A DNA stretch of 64,000 nucleotides. Source: Pogostemon cablin. Taxonomy: Eukaryota; Streptophyta; Magnoliopsida; Lamiales; Lamiaceae. The stretch spans positions 13,598,501 through 13,662,500 of the forward strand of contig CM042972.1 in assembly GCA_023678885.1 (NCBI GenBank). The letters run 5' to 3'. The notes under the pieces were generated by a model. It saw nothing but the letters and a program-made list of their open reading frames with translations. It searched no databases and had not been told where the DNA came from. Both the position numbers and the translations under genes were made by a program. Positions 49,326 through 59,740 of this stretch are shown here, piece by piece (the first letter of the stretch is position 1; every line of letters begins with the position of its first letter).

Positions 49326-50768
49326 ATGGCACCTCCAGTTCGTCGTCGAGGTCAAGGTCGAGGACACGCTCCTCGTGATCCTCCGAGTCCTCTACTCTCT
49401 TCTGTTCCTCGTGGACCTCGAGGACATGTTTCTTCTGATCATGCCGTTCCTCCGACGGTTACGAACCCTATCAATTCTGATCATAGGGTGCCAGTTTCCC
49501 AGGTAGAGCAACCACGAGCCCAGTTGTGGGTTGAGCACATGATGACACCGGAACAGTACCAATTGTATTATGATCATATTCGAATACATGGTGTTCCACC
49601 ACCTACAACGGCTCATACGACTACGACTGTCACTGAAGAGGTTCTTCATGCTAATGAACCGATTCGACCTACAACTAATGTACCAGTTTTTACTCCAGAA
49701 ATGGCTTTAGGAGGTTCTACTTCTCGAGGTGCACTTTTTATACCTGATTTGGTGAAAGCAGTTGAAAACATGGGGACTTCGAAATTTGACGGTGCAAGAG
49801 ATGCTTCTAAAGCGGGGGCATGGTTAAAGGAGATTACAGAGACCTTTGACACCTTGATGATTGAAGAATGTTATCGTGTGGTCATTGCGACCAAGCTGTT
49901 AGGCCCAGATGCACGACGATGGTGGCAGAATCTAAAAGAGACATCTTCGGTTACTATTACGTGGGCTATCTTTGTGGAACGATTCAAAGATCAATACTTC
50001 TCTCAATACATCAAGGATCAGAAGAGAAAGGAGTTCTTCAACCTCTTTCAAGGCATTATGTCGGTCGTGGAGTACGAAAGCAAATTTCTAGAATTGCGAG
50101 AATTTGCTCCTGAGTCATATATGACGAGAGACTTATGCAAGAGATTTGAAGATGGTCTTAATTTAAATATTCGAGATCGCATCAAGTCCAGAGACAAGTA
50201 CGAGAGTCTTGACGATCTGGTAGAAGAAGCTCTGAGGGTAAAAGGTTTAGTTCAGGCGAGACATAAGCTTGCAGAACGATCTCAAAAGAAAAGGCAAGGG
50301 AGCGCATTTCCAGGAAATGAATCGAAGGTGTATAGGGGTGTGGGATCTTCGCGTGGCGCACCAAGTTCGGTATCTATTAGTTTTCCTCAACCTCAGGAGT
50401 AGTTTAGTAGAGGCGGGAGCAATGTCTCGGGATTGGTTGGTGAAAATCGCAAGTGCCAGAATTGCTTAAAATATCACGACGGCCCCTGTAAAGCTCCTCA
50501 AGTATGTTTTTAGTGTCGACAGCCGGGGCATATGCAAAGTTCTTGTCCTCAGCTTATGGGAGCGAGCAGTCAGGGTTCTGGTCAGCTTCGTAGTAAACTA
50601 ACATATTCTACACCCAGAGATACTCGATCTGCAGTTACCAGAGTTCCCGATGCCTCAAGCGGCCCTAGTACTCAATCACCTATGCAAGGAAGGAAGCAAA
50701 CTAGAGTATTTCATATTTCCCAGGAAGAGGCTCGCTCAGATCTGAAGGTTGTGACGGGTAATTTATAA
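49326..50768 (+). pseudogene. gag of element B, broken
   Basis: ATG 49326 opens 358 codons. The start is basic (APPVRRRGQGRGH) and Pro-rich. A retrotransposon gag domain spans about residues 150-300 (KFDGARDASKAGAWLKEI, ARRWWQNLKE, WAIFVERFKDQYFSQ). A stop (TAG) at 50400-50402 falls before the nucleic-acid-binding tail. Beyond it in the same frame are two zinc-knuckle-like motifs (CQNC...HDGPC and C-F-stop-C-RQPGHMQSSC), the second broken by TAG at 50511-50513, and then a TAA at 50766-50768. The structural protein would lack its RNA-binding end. The first 132 residues are what element A kept. Confidence 0.9.
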
Positions 50769-50899
50769 TCTGAGTATTTTCACATGCTAGATCTAACCCC
50801 GCCTTGTTATGCCACTTGATTACGAATAAAACATTCGTAAGAAATTCTATCTTTTCGAATTTTTAAATCACAATCTCACCTAATATTGCTTCTTTAGGC
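50769..50899 (+). other. unassigned segment between gag and protease
   Basis: About 130 bp that matches neither the expected Gag tail nor protease; related elements normally have only a short linker here. It contains the inverted repeat TTACGAAT-AAAAC-ATTCGTAA (about 50820-50840) and shifts the frame between gag and pol. It could be an insertion or unrecognisable decay. Confidence 0.5.
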
Positions 50900-51552
50900 C
50901 ATGTGTTTGTGGAGACCATCAGGTCTACGCTTTATTTGACCTAGGTTCTGATTGGTCTTATATCCGGGATGATCTTACTGCGATCTTAGATTATCCTATC
51001 TCTCATTTGTCACCTGGAATCATCGTTCATACCCCTCTTGTAGAGCGTCTAATTCGTGATTCGGTATTCCTTGGTTGTCCATTGAAGATCAAAGATGTCA
51101 TTTTAGAGGCTGAATTGATACCATTGCCTTTGATTGATTTTGATGTTATTCTTGGCATGGATTGGCTTTCTTCTCATCATGCAATTCTCAATTGCCACGA
51201 GAAGCTTATTATTTTTCGTAGACCAGGATTCTCAGAACTTGTTTTTGAAGGTAAACTTCAAACGAGATCCCTCTCTTTTATTTTAATGTTAACTGCGCAT
51301 AAATTAATGCGTAAGGGTTGTGAGGCATTCTTGGCATTTGTCATCGATACTTCTCTTTCTGAAACTAAACTAGATGACATCCCGATCGTGAATCAATTTC
51401 CTGATGTCTTTCCCGAAGACTTACTAGGACAACCTCCGAATCGAGAGATTGATTTTTCCATTGACGTACATCCTGGAATCACACATATATCGATTACTCC
51501 ATATCGAATGTCGCCTGCTGAGCTCAAGGAACTCCAGACACAACTTGGGTAA
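50900..51552 (+). pseudogene. protease region of element B pol, active site altered
   Basis: The frame reads YALFDLGSDWSYI, then IVHTPLVERLIRDSVFLGCP and DVILGMDWLSSHHAILNC, a clear Ty3/gypsy retropepsin. The catalytic Asp-Ser/Thr-Gly triad is Asp-Leu-Gly here (50938-50946). There is no ATG start, as expected for a Pol made as part of a polyprotein. The stretch ends at a TAA (51550-51552) just before the RT domain, between LQTQLG and LLEKGFIRPS. Confidence 0.85.
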
Positions 51553-51555
51553 TTA

Positions 51556-52113
51556 TTGGAGAAGGGGTTCATACGACCTAGCACATCTCCGTGGGGTGCT
51601 CCAGTTCTTTTTGTCAAGAAGAAAGATGGATCACTTCGCCTATGTGTCGACTACCGTCAATTGAACAAGGTGACAATCAAGAACAAATATTCTCTTCCAA
51701 GAATCGATGATCTGTTTGATCAATTACAAGGAGCAACTGTGTTCTTAAAAATTAATTTGCGATCCGGTTATCACCAACTCAAGATTAGGGAATTTCATAT
51801 CCCTATGTCTGCTTTTCGAACCAGATACGGTCATTTTGAATTCTGTGTTATGCCTTTTGGTCTCACAAATGCTCCTGCAGCTTTTATGGATCTTATGAAT
51901 CGGGTCTTTCGTCCGTACTTAGATAAGTTTGTCATCATCTTCATTGATGACATTCTTATTTATTCTAAATCGGACGACGAGCATTCTCATCATCTAAGAA
52001 TTGCTTTGAACATTCTCAGAGAAAATCAGCTTTATTCTAAATTCTCGAAGTGTGAATTTTGGCTTCGTGAGGTAAGCTTTTTGGGTCATCACATTTCTAA
52101 AGAAGGAATCTAG
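51556..52113 (+). pseudogene. reverse transcriptase of element B, catalytic Asp lost
   Basis: The RT core is present: RPSTSPWGAPVLFVKKKDGS, LCVDYRQLN, MPFGLTNAPAAF and FIDDILIYS (Asp pair at 51946-51951). In the first catalytic motif the sequence is LKINLRSGYHQ, with Asn (AAT, 51754-51756) where the family has an invariant metal-binding Asp. The end is a frameshift at about 52107-52113 (one base missing compared with the family pattern), which creates a TAG. The same domain is absent from element A. Confidence 0.9.
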
Positions 52114-52121
52114 TCGATCCA

Positions 52122-53603
52122 GTGAATATTCAAGCTATACTAGATTGGGAGCTTCCAAAGAACGTGATAGAGATTCGTAGTTTTCTGGGATTAGCTGGAT
52201 ATTATCTACGGTTTATCAAAGACTTTTCGTTATTGGCTTCATCTTTGACTAAATTGACTCGGAAAGGGGTAAAATTTGAATGGAGTGAAGAATGCGAGGA
52301 AGCATTTCAAGAATTGAAAAGACGACTTGTTTCAGCTCCTATTCTTGCTTTGCCAGACCCAACGATTGGAGAATTTACCATTTATAGCGACGCCTCGAGA
52401 CAAGGATTAGGATGCGTTCTCGTGCAAGAAGGAAAGGTTATTGCCTACGCTTCAAGGCAATTGAAGAAGAACGAAGAAAATTATCCTACACTTGATTTAG
52501 AGTTGGCTGCAATCGTCTTTGCATTGAAGATCTGGAGGCACTATCTGTATGGTGCAACTTGTCGGGTTTTCAGTGATCACAAGAACTTAAAGTATATCAC
52601 CACGCAAAAGGAGCTCAACCACAGGCAAAGGCGATGGATGGAGTTGATTAGTGACTATGACTTATTCATCGATTATCATCCTGGCAAGGCGAACGTTGTT
52701 GCAGATGCTCTGAGTAGAAAGTTTTTTACCTCACTTGCTTCGATTCAATCTTTTTATCTTCCTATGTTGGAGCAATTTAAATCTTTACACATTTCGCTCG
52801 ATTGTGAAAAGTCTAATGATTCTGCCTTAATCGCCAAATTCGAGGTTAGACCTACCTTGTTCGAGCAAATTCGAGAAAGACAATCACATGATGTTCATTT
52901 ACAACAGAAGATGGCGAAGCTAAATCAAGGAAAAGAAATAGAATTTCAAATTCGGGATGATGGACTTCTTACTTTTAAAAATCGTGTTTGTGTTCCATCA
53001 GAACTTGATGTTCGTAGAGCTATTCTTGAGGAAGTCCATTCTCCAGCCTATGCTATGCATCCTGGTAGTAACAAAATGTACAGAACACTTCAGGAGCATT
53101 ATTGGTGGCCAGGTATGAAACGGGACATTGCTGAATTTGTATCAAAGTGCTTATCATGCCAACAGATTAAAGCGGAACACCAAAAACTAGCCGACATGCT
53201 TCAACCACTACCTATTCCTGAGTGGAAATGGGAAAACGTCACAATGGATTTTGTTTCTGGTTTACCTCGAACCCAAAAGGGTCATGACTCAATTTGGGTC
53301 ATTGTCGATCGTCTGACGAAATCGGCACATTTCCTTCCAGTGCATACCAACGAATCTTTAGAGAAACTTGCCAAGTTATATGTCGATGAGATCGTGAGAT
53401 TGCACGGAGTACCAGTGTCAATCATATCTGACCGTGATCCAAGATTCACTTCCCATTTTTGGCCTAGTCTGCAGAAAGCGCTAGGTACAAAATTACTATT
53501 CAGTACCTCGTTTCATCCACAGACAGATGGACAATCAGAGAGAACAATACAGACACTAGAAGACATGCTACGTGCAGTGGTGTTGAATTTGGGAGGTAAC
53601 TGA
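52122..53603 (+). pseudogene. RT thumb, RNase H and integrase core of element B
   Basis: 493 open codons, entered by the frameshift, so GTG 52122 is not a true start. RNase H is at about residues 80-200 with acidic residues D90 (YSDAS), E127 (DLELAA), D152 (FSDHKN) and D195 (ADALS). The integrase zinc domain has H306, H313, C343 and C346. The integrase core has D376, D437 and E473, a correct D,D-35-E spacing, so its catalytic residues are intact. The frame ends at a TGA (53601-53603) where element A has TGG, a G-to-A change in WDKYVTL. Confidence 0.9.
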
Positions 53604-54305
53604 GATAAGTACGTGACTTTGGTAGAGTTCGCTTATAACAACAGTTATCATTCAAGCATTGGAATGCCCCCATACGAAGCTCTGTATGGCCAAAAGTGCC
53701 GAACACCGCTCTTTTGGGATGAGGTTGGCGAGAGACAAATCGAACAAGTAGAGCTTATCGAAGATGCGAAGGCAAAAATACAACTTATTCGAGACAGACT
53801 TAAGGCAGCTCAAGATCGACAGAAAAGCTACGCAGATAATAGAAGGCGCGATTTGGAGTTTAATGAAGGAGACAAAGTTTTTCTGAAAGATTCTCCATGG
53901 AAGGGCGTGTTGCGATTCCGCCATCGAGGAAAGTTGAGTCCAAGGTATATTGGCCCGTTTACGATCATGCAAAGGATTGGTCGTGTCGCATATCGACTTG
54001 AGCTACCATCGGAATTGTTGAAGATTCACGATGTCTTCCATGTCTCTATGCTTAGAAAATATGAACCAGATCCTTCGCATGTGCTCAAATATCCCCCAGT
54101 TGTATTAAAGGAAAATCTATCGTACGAAGTACAACCTGTTCAAATTGTAGATCGCCGAGAGAAAATGCTTCGTAACAAATCCATTCCTATGGTGAGAATT
54201 CTATGGAGAAGTGTTCAAATTGAAGAAGTAACATGCGAACCAGAGTCAGTCATGCGTCAACAACATCCAAATCTCTTTTTATCTCTAGGTACGTTTATGT
54301 TTTGA
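53604..54305 (+). pseudogene. integrase C-terminus and chromodomain-like tail of element B
   Basis: Continues in frame after the TGA: VTLVEFAYNNSYHSSIGMPP, the RYIGPF version of the GPY/F module, then FHVSMLRKYEPDPSH and a Tekay/Del-type chromodomain-like region (QIVDRREKMLRNKSIPMVRI... EPESVMRQ). In this tail B has EVTCEPE where A has the family-like ETWEPE, a Trp-to-Cys change. It ends at TGA 54303-54305, followed by the GGACGAAAC word common to this group. Confidence 0.9.
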
Positions 54306-54319
54306 GGACGAAACTTTTT

Positions 54320-54330
54320 AGCGGAAGGGA
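54320..54330 (+). other. polypurine tract of element B, interrupted
   Basis: AGCGGAAGGGA sits five bases before the 3' LTR, at the place of element A's GGAGGAGGGGA. A C now interrupts the purine run. Confidence 0.7.
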
Positions 54331-54335
54331 TACTT

Positions 54336-56640
54336 TATAATATCTTAGCTCAACTAGATTTTTTTTTAGAAAACCCAAAACCTATTTATTTATTTTTATG
54401 GCCCAAAAGGCCAGCCCTATATTAGCCCAACTAGATTTTTTTTAGAAAGCCCAAAACCTATTTATTTATTTTTATGACCCAAAAGGCCAGCCCTATCTTA
54501 GCCCAACTAGATTTCTTTTTAGAAAGCCCAAACCTATTTATTTATTTTGTGGCCCAAAGTTTCAGCCCACTTAAATGGCCTGATATATATAATTATTAAG
54601 GCTAAAGTTAAAAAAAAAGAGAGAAGAACGGGAGAAGAAAAACAAAAGAGGGGAAAGAAGAGTGTGAAGAGGAGAAACCCTTGTTGATCAAATTCTCCCT
54701 TACAACCCTTATCCTAGGTCGTTTCTAAGTTGTTTTGAGGTAAGTGGTGTGTGAATTAAGCTTCCTTCTTCCATGGTTTTGTAATTTTGTGGGGTTTTTC
54801 TTTTTGGTAATTTCTGCACGTAGCTGAACTCGTTAGCTTTCCGTAGCCACTTGAAACGCCTCAATCCGATTATTCTACAATTAGTTATGATTTTTCTCGT
54901 AAACTGCCGGTAGCTGGAAAATTTCAGAATTTTTATGTCGAATTCAAACTTATTTTCTATCGTTTCGTTTAGTTAATGTATTGAAACGGGTTATGTAGGA
55001 TTGGGAACTGATGTTAAGGAGTTACATGCCATTTTTATTTAATATCGACTCGTTCGAACTCGATTAGGATTTGTTTTTAGCAATGAAAGGGATGTTACCG
55101 CTAATAGTTAGTTATATTTAATGTTTCTTTAATTGCTCATCTCCTTTCTAGGTAAAGAACCATCGATGAAGGGCAAGGGACCGACTTCAGATTTCGGAGA
55201 GAGTTAATCACTTCCTTGTGAGTTGATAATTCGGGAACGCCTTCTCTTGTGGGAAGTGTGGACCCTCGATATATGTGCATTTATTTTAGTTTTAGTTAAT
55301 TGATAAGAAAATTATTTGGTATTGTGTTATGTGGTAAAGAGTCTGATTGGCTCGATTGCTCTAGTTAGAGTCCTGTTAGCCATTTTATGAGTATTATTGA
55401 TTTTAACTTATGTTGAAGAGCCTTGCCGGCTCGATATCTGATAGCATTTATTGTGAATTATTTGAGAATTGATTTCTGGTTATTCTTGTGTGCCAATTAA
55501 GACTCTAACTTGAGTCGTTATTCATCTTTTGATGCATATGCATATGTATGCCTGGTACCAAGGTTAAGTAGCTCGAATTGGTCACGGTTTAGGTGAGTTG
55601 GAGCGACATTGATTAAGTAGCCCAAATTGTCGCGGTTCGGGTGAGTTAGAGTGACAACTAAGTTGCCCGTGATTGGCAAACCCGGGTGACTTAGATCTAA
55701 CGGGGCACCTGTCCATTTGTCAAATACTGATACTCTGGAGGGTGATCGTTAGATGGATCAGTCTATTATAGGCTCAGTCAACGTCATCGGTGTGGGACAT
55801 GCATGTCATATATGTTTATATGTTTGATCATTTCAAGTATTCACGTCGATATTGAATTGTGAACTTTAGCACTTGGCGTGTTGAGAAAGAATATTAATGT
55901 GCATTTTATCTAGAGTAACGGTGACGGGCTTGGACTGTCGTCTCTCGACGGAGAGCTCAGTTCGAGGAGGATATTGACTACCCAGGCGTCTTTTATGTGA
56001 TAACATGTTGTTTGAACTAATTGTGTTATTCGTAAATATGCACTAAGGTTTTTATTTTCATTAATATGTATACTGAGCGAGAAATAGTTATTGTGGGATG
56101 AAATATTGGATTTTATGTTATGAACCGCGAGTGGGAATACATGCTTCTTATAAGGGTCGGGGTGACTGGCTTATCACCTCACTGAGCTAGTGGTTTTGCT
56201 CATCCCCATCATTCTTTCCTTTTCAGGCTGTTGATATCGTTTTGGTTGGTGGTTTTCCTATCGTTTACTCGTCATCCAATCAGTATTTTGGGTACTTTCT
56301 CTTTTATGTAAATTGACGAATTCATTGGCGAGATTGTATAGTTTATATTTGGTGACCCCCTTGATGTTCTTTTTGTACCATCGCGATGTTATATCGTTCA
56401 TGTATATTTTCTTTAAACTAAGTTACACCGTTGTATTTTGTACCTTTGTAAATCCTTGTTGATACTTTATGAGATGATGTCCTCGGGTTATACCCGTTGT
56501 TATCAGTTGTTCAGTTCTACAGGTACTTGATAGCAAGCCTTACGTTTTCTATAAACTTTGTGGAGTGGAGTGCACCCATTCTGCGAAATTTATGGTTAAC
56601 GTGGCGGTTGTCGCGTTCTGTCTGGGGTCGGGGCGTGCCA
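54336..56640 (+). mobile_element. 3' LTR of element B
   Basis: 2305 bp. Starts TATAATATC and ends GTGCCA (the 5' LTR ends GTGATA, element A GTGACA). It has three U3 repeat units against two in the 5' LTR, and lacks about 70 bp near 54808 that includes the GTAATTTGCAGACTG word. The right target duplication follows at 56641-56645. The net 9-bp length difference from the 5' LTR hides these two opposite indels. Confidence 0.95.
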
Positions 56641-57737
56641 GTTTCAATGCATATTTCCTTCATTTTGATGCTCATTTTCTCGTTACGAACAATATTTCCT
56701 TCGTTTTGAATCATATTTCCTTCATTTTTGATGATCATTTTCTCGTTACGATAAATATTTCCTTTGTTTCGATGCACTTTTCCTTCATTTTGATGCTCAT
56801 TTTCTTGTTACGATCAACATTTCCTTCGTTTCGAAACATATTTTCTTCATTTTGATGCTTATTTTCTCGTTACGATCTAAAATTTCCTTCGTTTTGATTC
56901 GTACTTCCTTCATTTTGACGCTCATTTTCTTGTTACGATCAATATTTTCTTCGTTATGATGCATATTTCCTTTATTTTGATGCTCATTTTCTTATTACGA
57001 TAAGCATTTCCTTCGTTTTCGATGCATATTTCCTTCATTTTTATGCTCATTTTCTAGTTACGAACAATATTTCCTTCGTTTTAGTGCATATTTCCTTCAT
57101 TTTGATGTTTATTTTCTCGTTACGATCTACTTTCCCTTCGATTCGATGTATATTTCTTTCATTTTGATGCTCATTTTGTCTTTACGGTCAACATTTCCTT
57201 CGTTTCTATGCTTATTTCCTTCATTTTGATGCTCATTTTCTCGTTACGATTAACATTATCTTAGTTTTGATGCATATTTCCTTCATTTTGATCCTCATTT
57301 TCTCGTTACGATCAATATTTCCTTGATTTAGATGCAAATTTCCTTTATTTTGATGCTCATTTTCTCATTACGATCAACATTTCCTTCGTTTCGATGGTCA
57401 TTTCCTACATTTTGATGATCATTTTCTCGTTACGATCAACAATTATTTCCTATCGATGCATATTTCCTTCATTCTGATGCTCATTTTCTCTTTACGATCT
57501 ACATTTCCTTCGTTTCGATGCATATTTCCTTCATTTTGATGCTCATTTTCTAATTATGATGAACATTTCCTTCGTTTCAAAACATATTTCTTTAATTTTT
57601 GACGATCATTTTCTCGTTACGATCAATATTTTCTTCGTTTTGATGCAATTTTCCTTCATTTTGATGCTCATTTTCTCGTCACGATCAATATTTTCTTCTT
57701 TTTAATGCACATTTGCTTCATTTTGATGGTCATTTTC
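56641..57737 (+). repeat. 62-bp satellite, + orientation
   Basis: Begins with the right-hand GTTTC duplication of element B. The last part (about 57300-57737) follows HOR positions about 3250-3680 of the 4.05-kb unit, including CAACAATTATTTCCTATCG and TTTTGACGATCATT landmarks, with substitutions. It ends where orientation flips at about 57738 (TTCTTCGAAAGAGATG). Confidence 0.88.
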
Positions 57738-58736
57738 TTCGAAAGAGATGTTGGTCTTAACGAGAAAATGGTATCAAAATGAAAGAAATGAGCATCAAAA
57801 TGAAGGAAATATTGTTGTAACTATAAAATGAGCATCAAAATAATGGAAATATGCATCAAAACGAAAGAAATATTGTTCGTAACGAGAAAATTAACATAAA
57901 TAAAGAAAATATGTGTCAAAATGAAGGAAATGTAGATCATAACGAGAAAATGAGCATCAAAGTGAAAGATATATGCATCTAAACAAAGGGAATGTAGATC
58001 GTAGTGAGAAAATGAGCATCAAAATGAATGAAATATGAATCGAAATGAAGGAAATGTTGATCGTAACGAGAAAATGAGCATCGAAATTAAGGAAATATGT
58101 ATCGATAGGAAGTAATTATTGATCGTAACGAGAAAATGATCATCAAAATGAAGGAAACGAGCATTGAAACGAAGGAAATATTGATCGTAACGAGAAAATG
58201 AGCATCAAAATGAAAGAAATATGCATCGAAACATAGAGAATGTAGATCGTAACGAGAAAATATGAATCAAAATGAAAGAAATATGCACTGAAACATAGGA
58301 AATGTTGATCATAACTAGAAATTGAGCATAAAAATGAAGGAAATATGCATCGAAAAGAGAAAGTGTTGATCGTAATGAGAAACTTAGCATTAAAATGAAG
58401 GAAATATGAGTCGAAATGAAGGAAATGTAGATTGTAACGAGAAAATGAGCATCAAAGTGAAGGAAATATGCATCGAAACGAAGGAAATGTTGATCTAAAT
58501 GAGAAAATGAGCTTAAAAAAGGAAATATGCATCGTAACGAAGGAAATTTTGATCGTAACTAGAAAATGACCATCAAAATAAAGGAAATTTGCATCCAAAT
58601 GAAGGTAATATTGATCATAATGAGAAAATGAGCATCAAAATGAAGAAAAAATGCATCGAAACGAAGATAATGTTTATCGTAATGAGAAAATGAGCAACAA
58701 AATAAAGTAAACGAGCATCAAAACTAACAAAATATG
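57738..58736 (-). repeat. 62-bp satellite, minus orientation
   Basis: 62-bp monomers in reverse orientation, more diverged than the HOR arrays. From about 57805 the succession of variants matches 60536-61150 (TTGTTGTAAC-ATAAAATGAGC, then ATTGTTC(G/A)TAACGAG, then GATAGGAAGTAATT), so the two stretches are paralogous. It ends at 58736, where the 21-bp satellite begins in the other orientation. Confidence 0.88.
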
Positions 58737-59740
58737 CTCATTTTCTTCATCATGATGGATATTTTCTTCATTATGATGCTCATTTCCTTCATCAAGATGT
58801 ACATTTCTTTCATCTTGATGCATATTTTCTTCATCATGACGCTCATTTTCTTCATCATGATGCTCATTTTCTTCATCATGATGCATATTTTATTCATTAC
58901 GAGGCATATTTCCTTCTTCATGATGCTCATTTTATTCATCATGGTGCATATTTTCTTCATCATGATGCATATTTTCTTCATCATGATGCTAATTTTCTTC
59001 ATCATGATGCTCATTTCCATCATCATGATGCTTATTTTCTTTATCATGATGCATATTTTCTTCATGATGATGCTCAATTCCTTCATCATGATCCACATTT
59101 CCTTCATCATGATGCTCATTTTCTTCATCATTATGCTCATTTTTCTTCATCATGATGCTTATTTTCTTCATCATGATGCATATTTTCTTCATCATTATGT
59201 ATATTTTCTTCATCATGTAGCTCATTTTCTTCATCATGATGCTCATTTCTTTCATCATGATGCTCATTTCCTTCACCATGATGCTCATTTACTACATCAT
59301 GATGCTCATTTTCTTCATCATGATGAATATTTATTCATCACGATGCTCATTTTCTTCATTATGATGCTCATTTTCTTCATCGTGATGCTCATTTTCTTCA
59401 ATGTGATACTCCTTTTCTTCATCATGATGTTCATTTCCTTCACCATGATGCTCATTTTCTTCATCATGATGCATATTTTTCATCATTATGCTCATTTTCT
59501 TCATCATGATGCTTATTTTCTTCACCATGATGCTCTTTTCCTTCATCATGACGCTCATTTTCTTCATCATGATGCTCATTTTCTTCATCAGGATGCATAT
59601 TTTCTTCATCACAACACATATTTTCTTCATCATGATGCTCATTTCCTTCATCATTATGCTCATTTCCTTCATCATGGTGTATATTTTCTTCATCATGATG
59701 CTAATTTTCTTCATCATGATGCACATTTCTTTCATCATTT
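58737..59740 (+). repeat. 21-bp satellite, + orientation
   Basis: Tandem 21-bp units built on TTCATCATGATGCTCATTTTC, alternating irregularly with GCATAT and GCTAAT variants. Each unit has the 10-bp palindrome CATCATGATG. Because 21 is a multiple of three, frames stay open for long distances in several phases (up to 359 codons), giving artificial Met/Ile/Phe- or His/Asp/Glu-rich peptides. Ends at the viral fragment. Confidence 0.95.

Larger units (their letters stand above)
46882..56640 (+). mobile_element. LTR element B: full-length, decayed Ty3/gypsy Tekay/Del-type chromovirus
   Basis: LTRs of 2296 bp (46882-49177) and 2305 bp (54336-56640) flank a 5158-bp internal region with Met-tRNA primer site, gag, protease, RT, RNase H, integrase and chromodomain-like tail, in the standard Ty3/gypsy order with integrase last. 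The target duplication is GTTTC (46877-46881 and 56641-56645). The LTRs differ by substitutions and two large indels: an extra U3 repeat unit in the 3' LTR and a deletion of about 70 bp near 54808. The coding region has at least five stops, one frameshift and active-site changes. It is therefore older than element A, of the same family, and not autonomous now. Confidence 0.95.
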
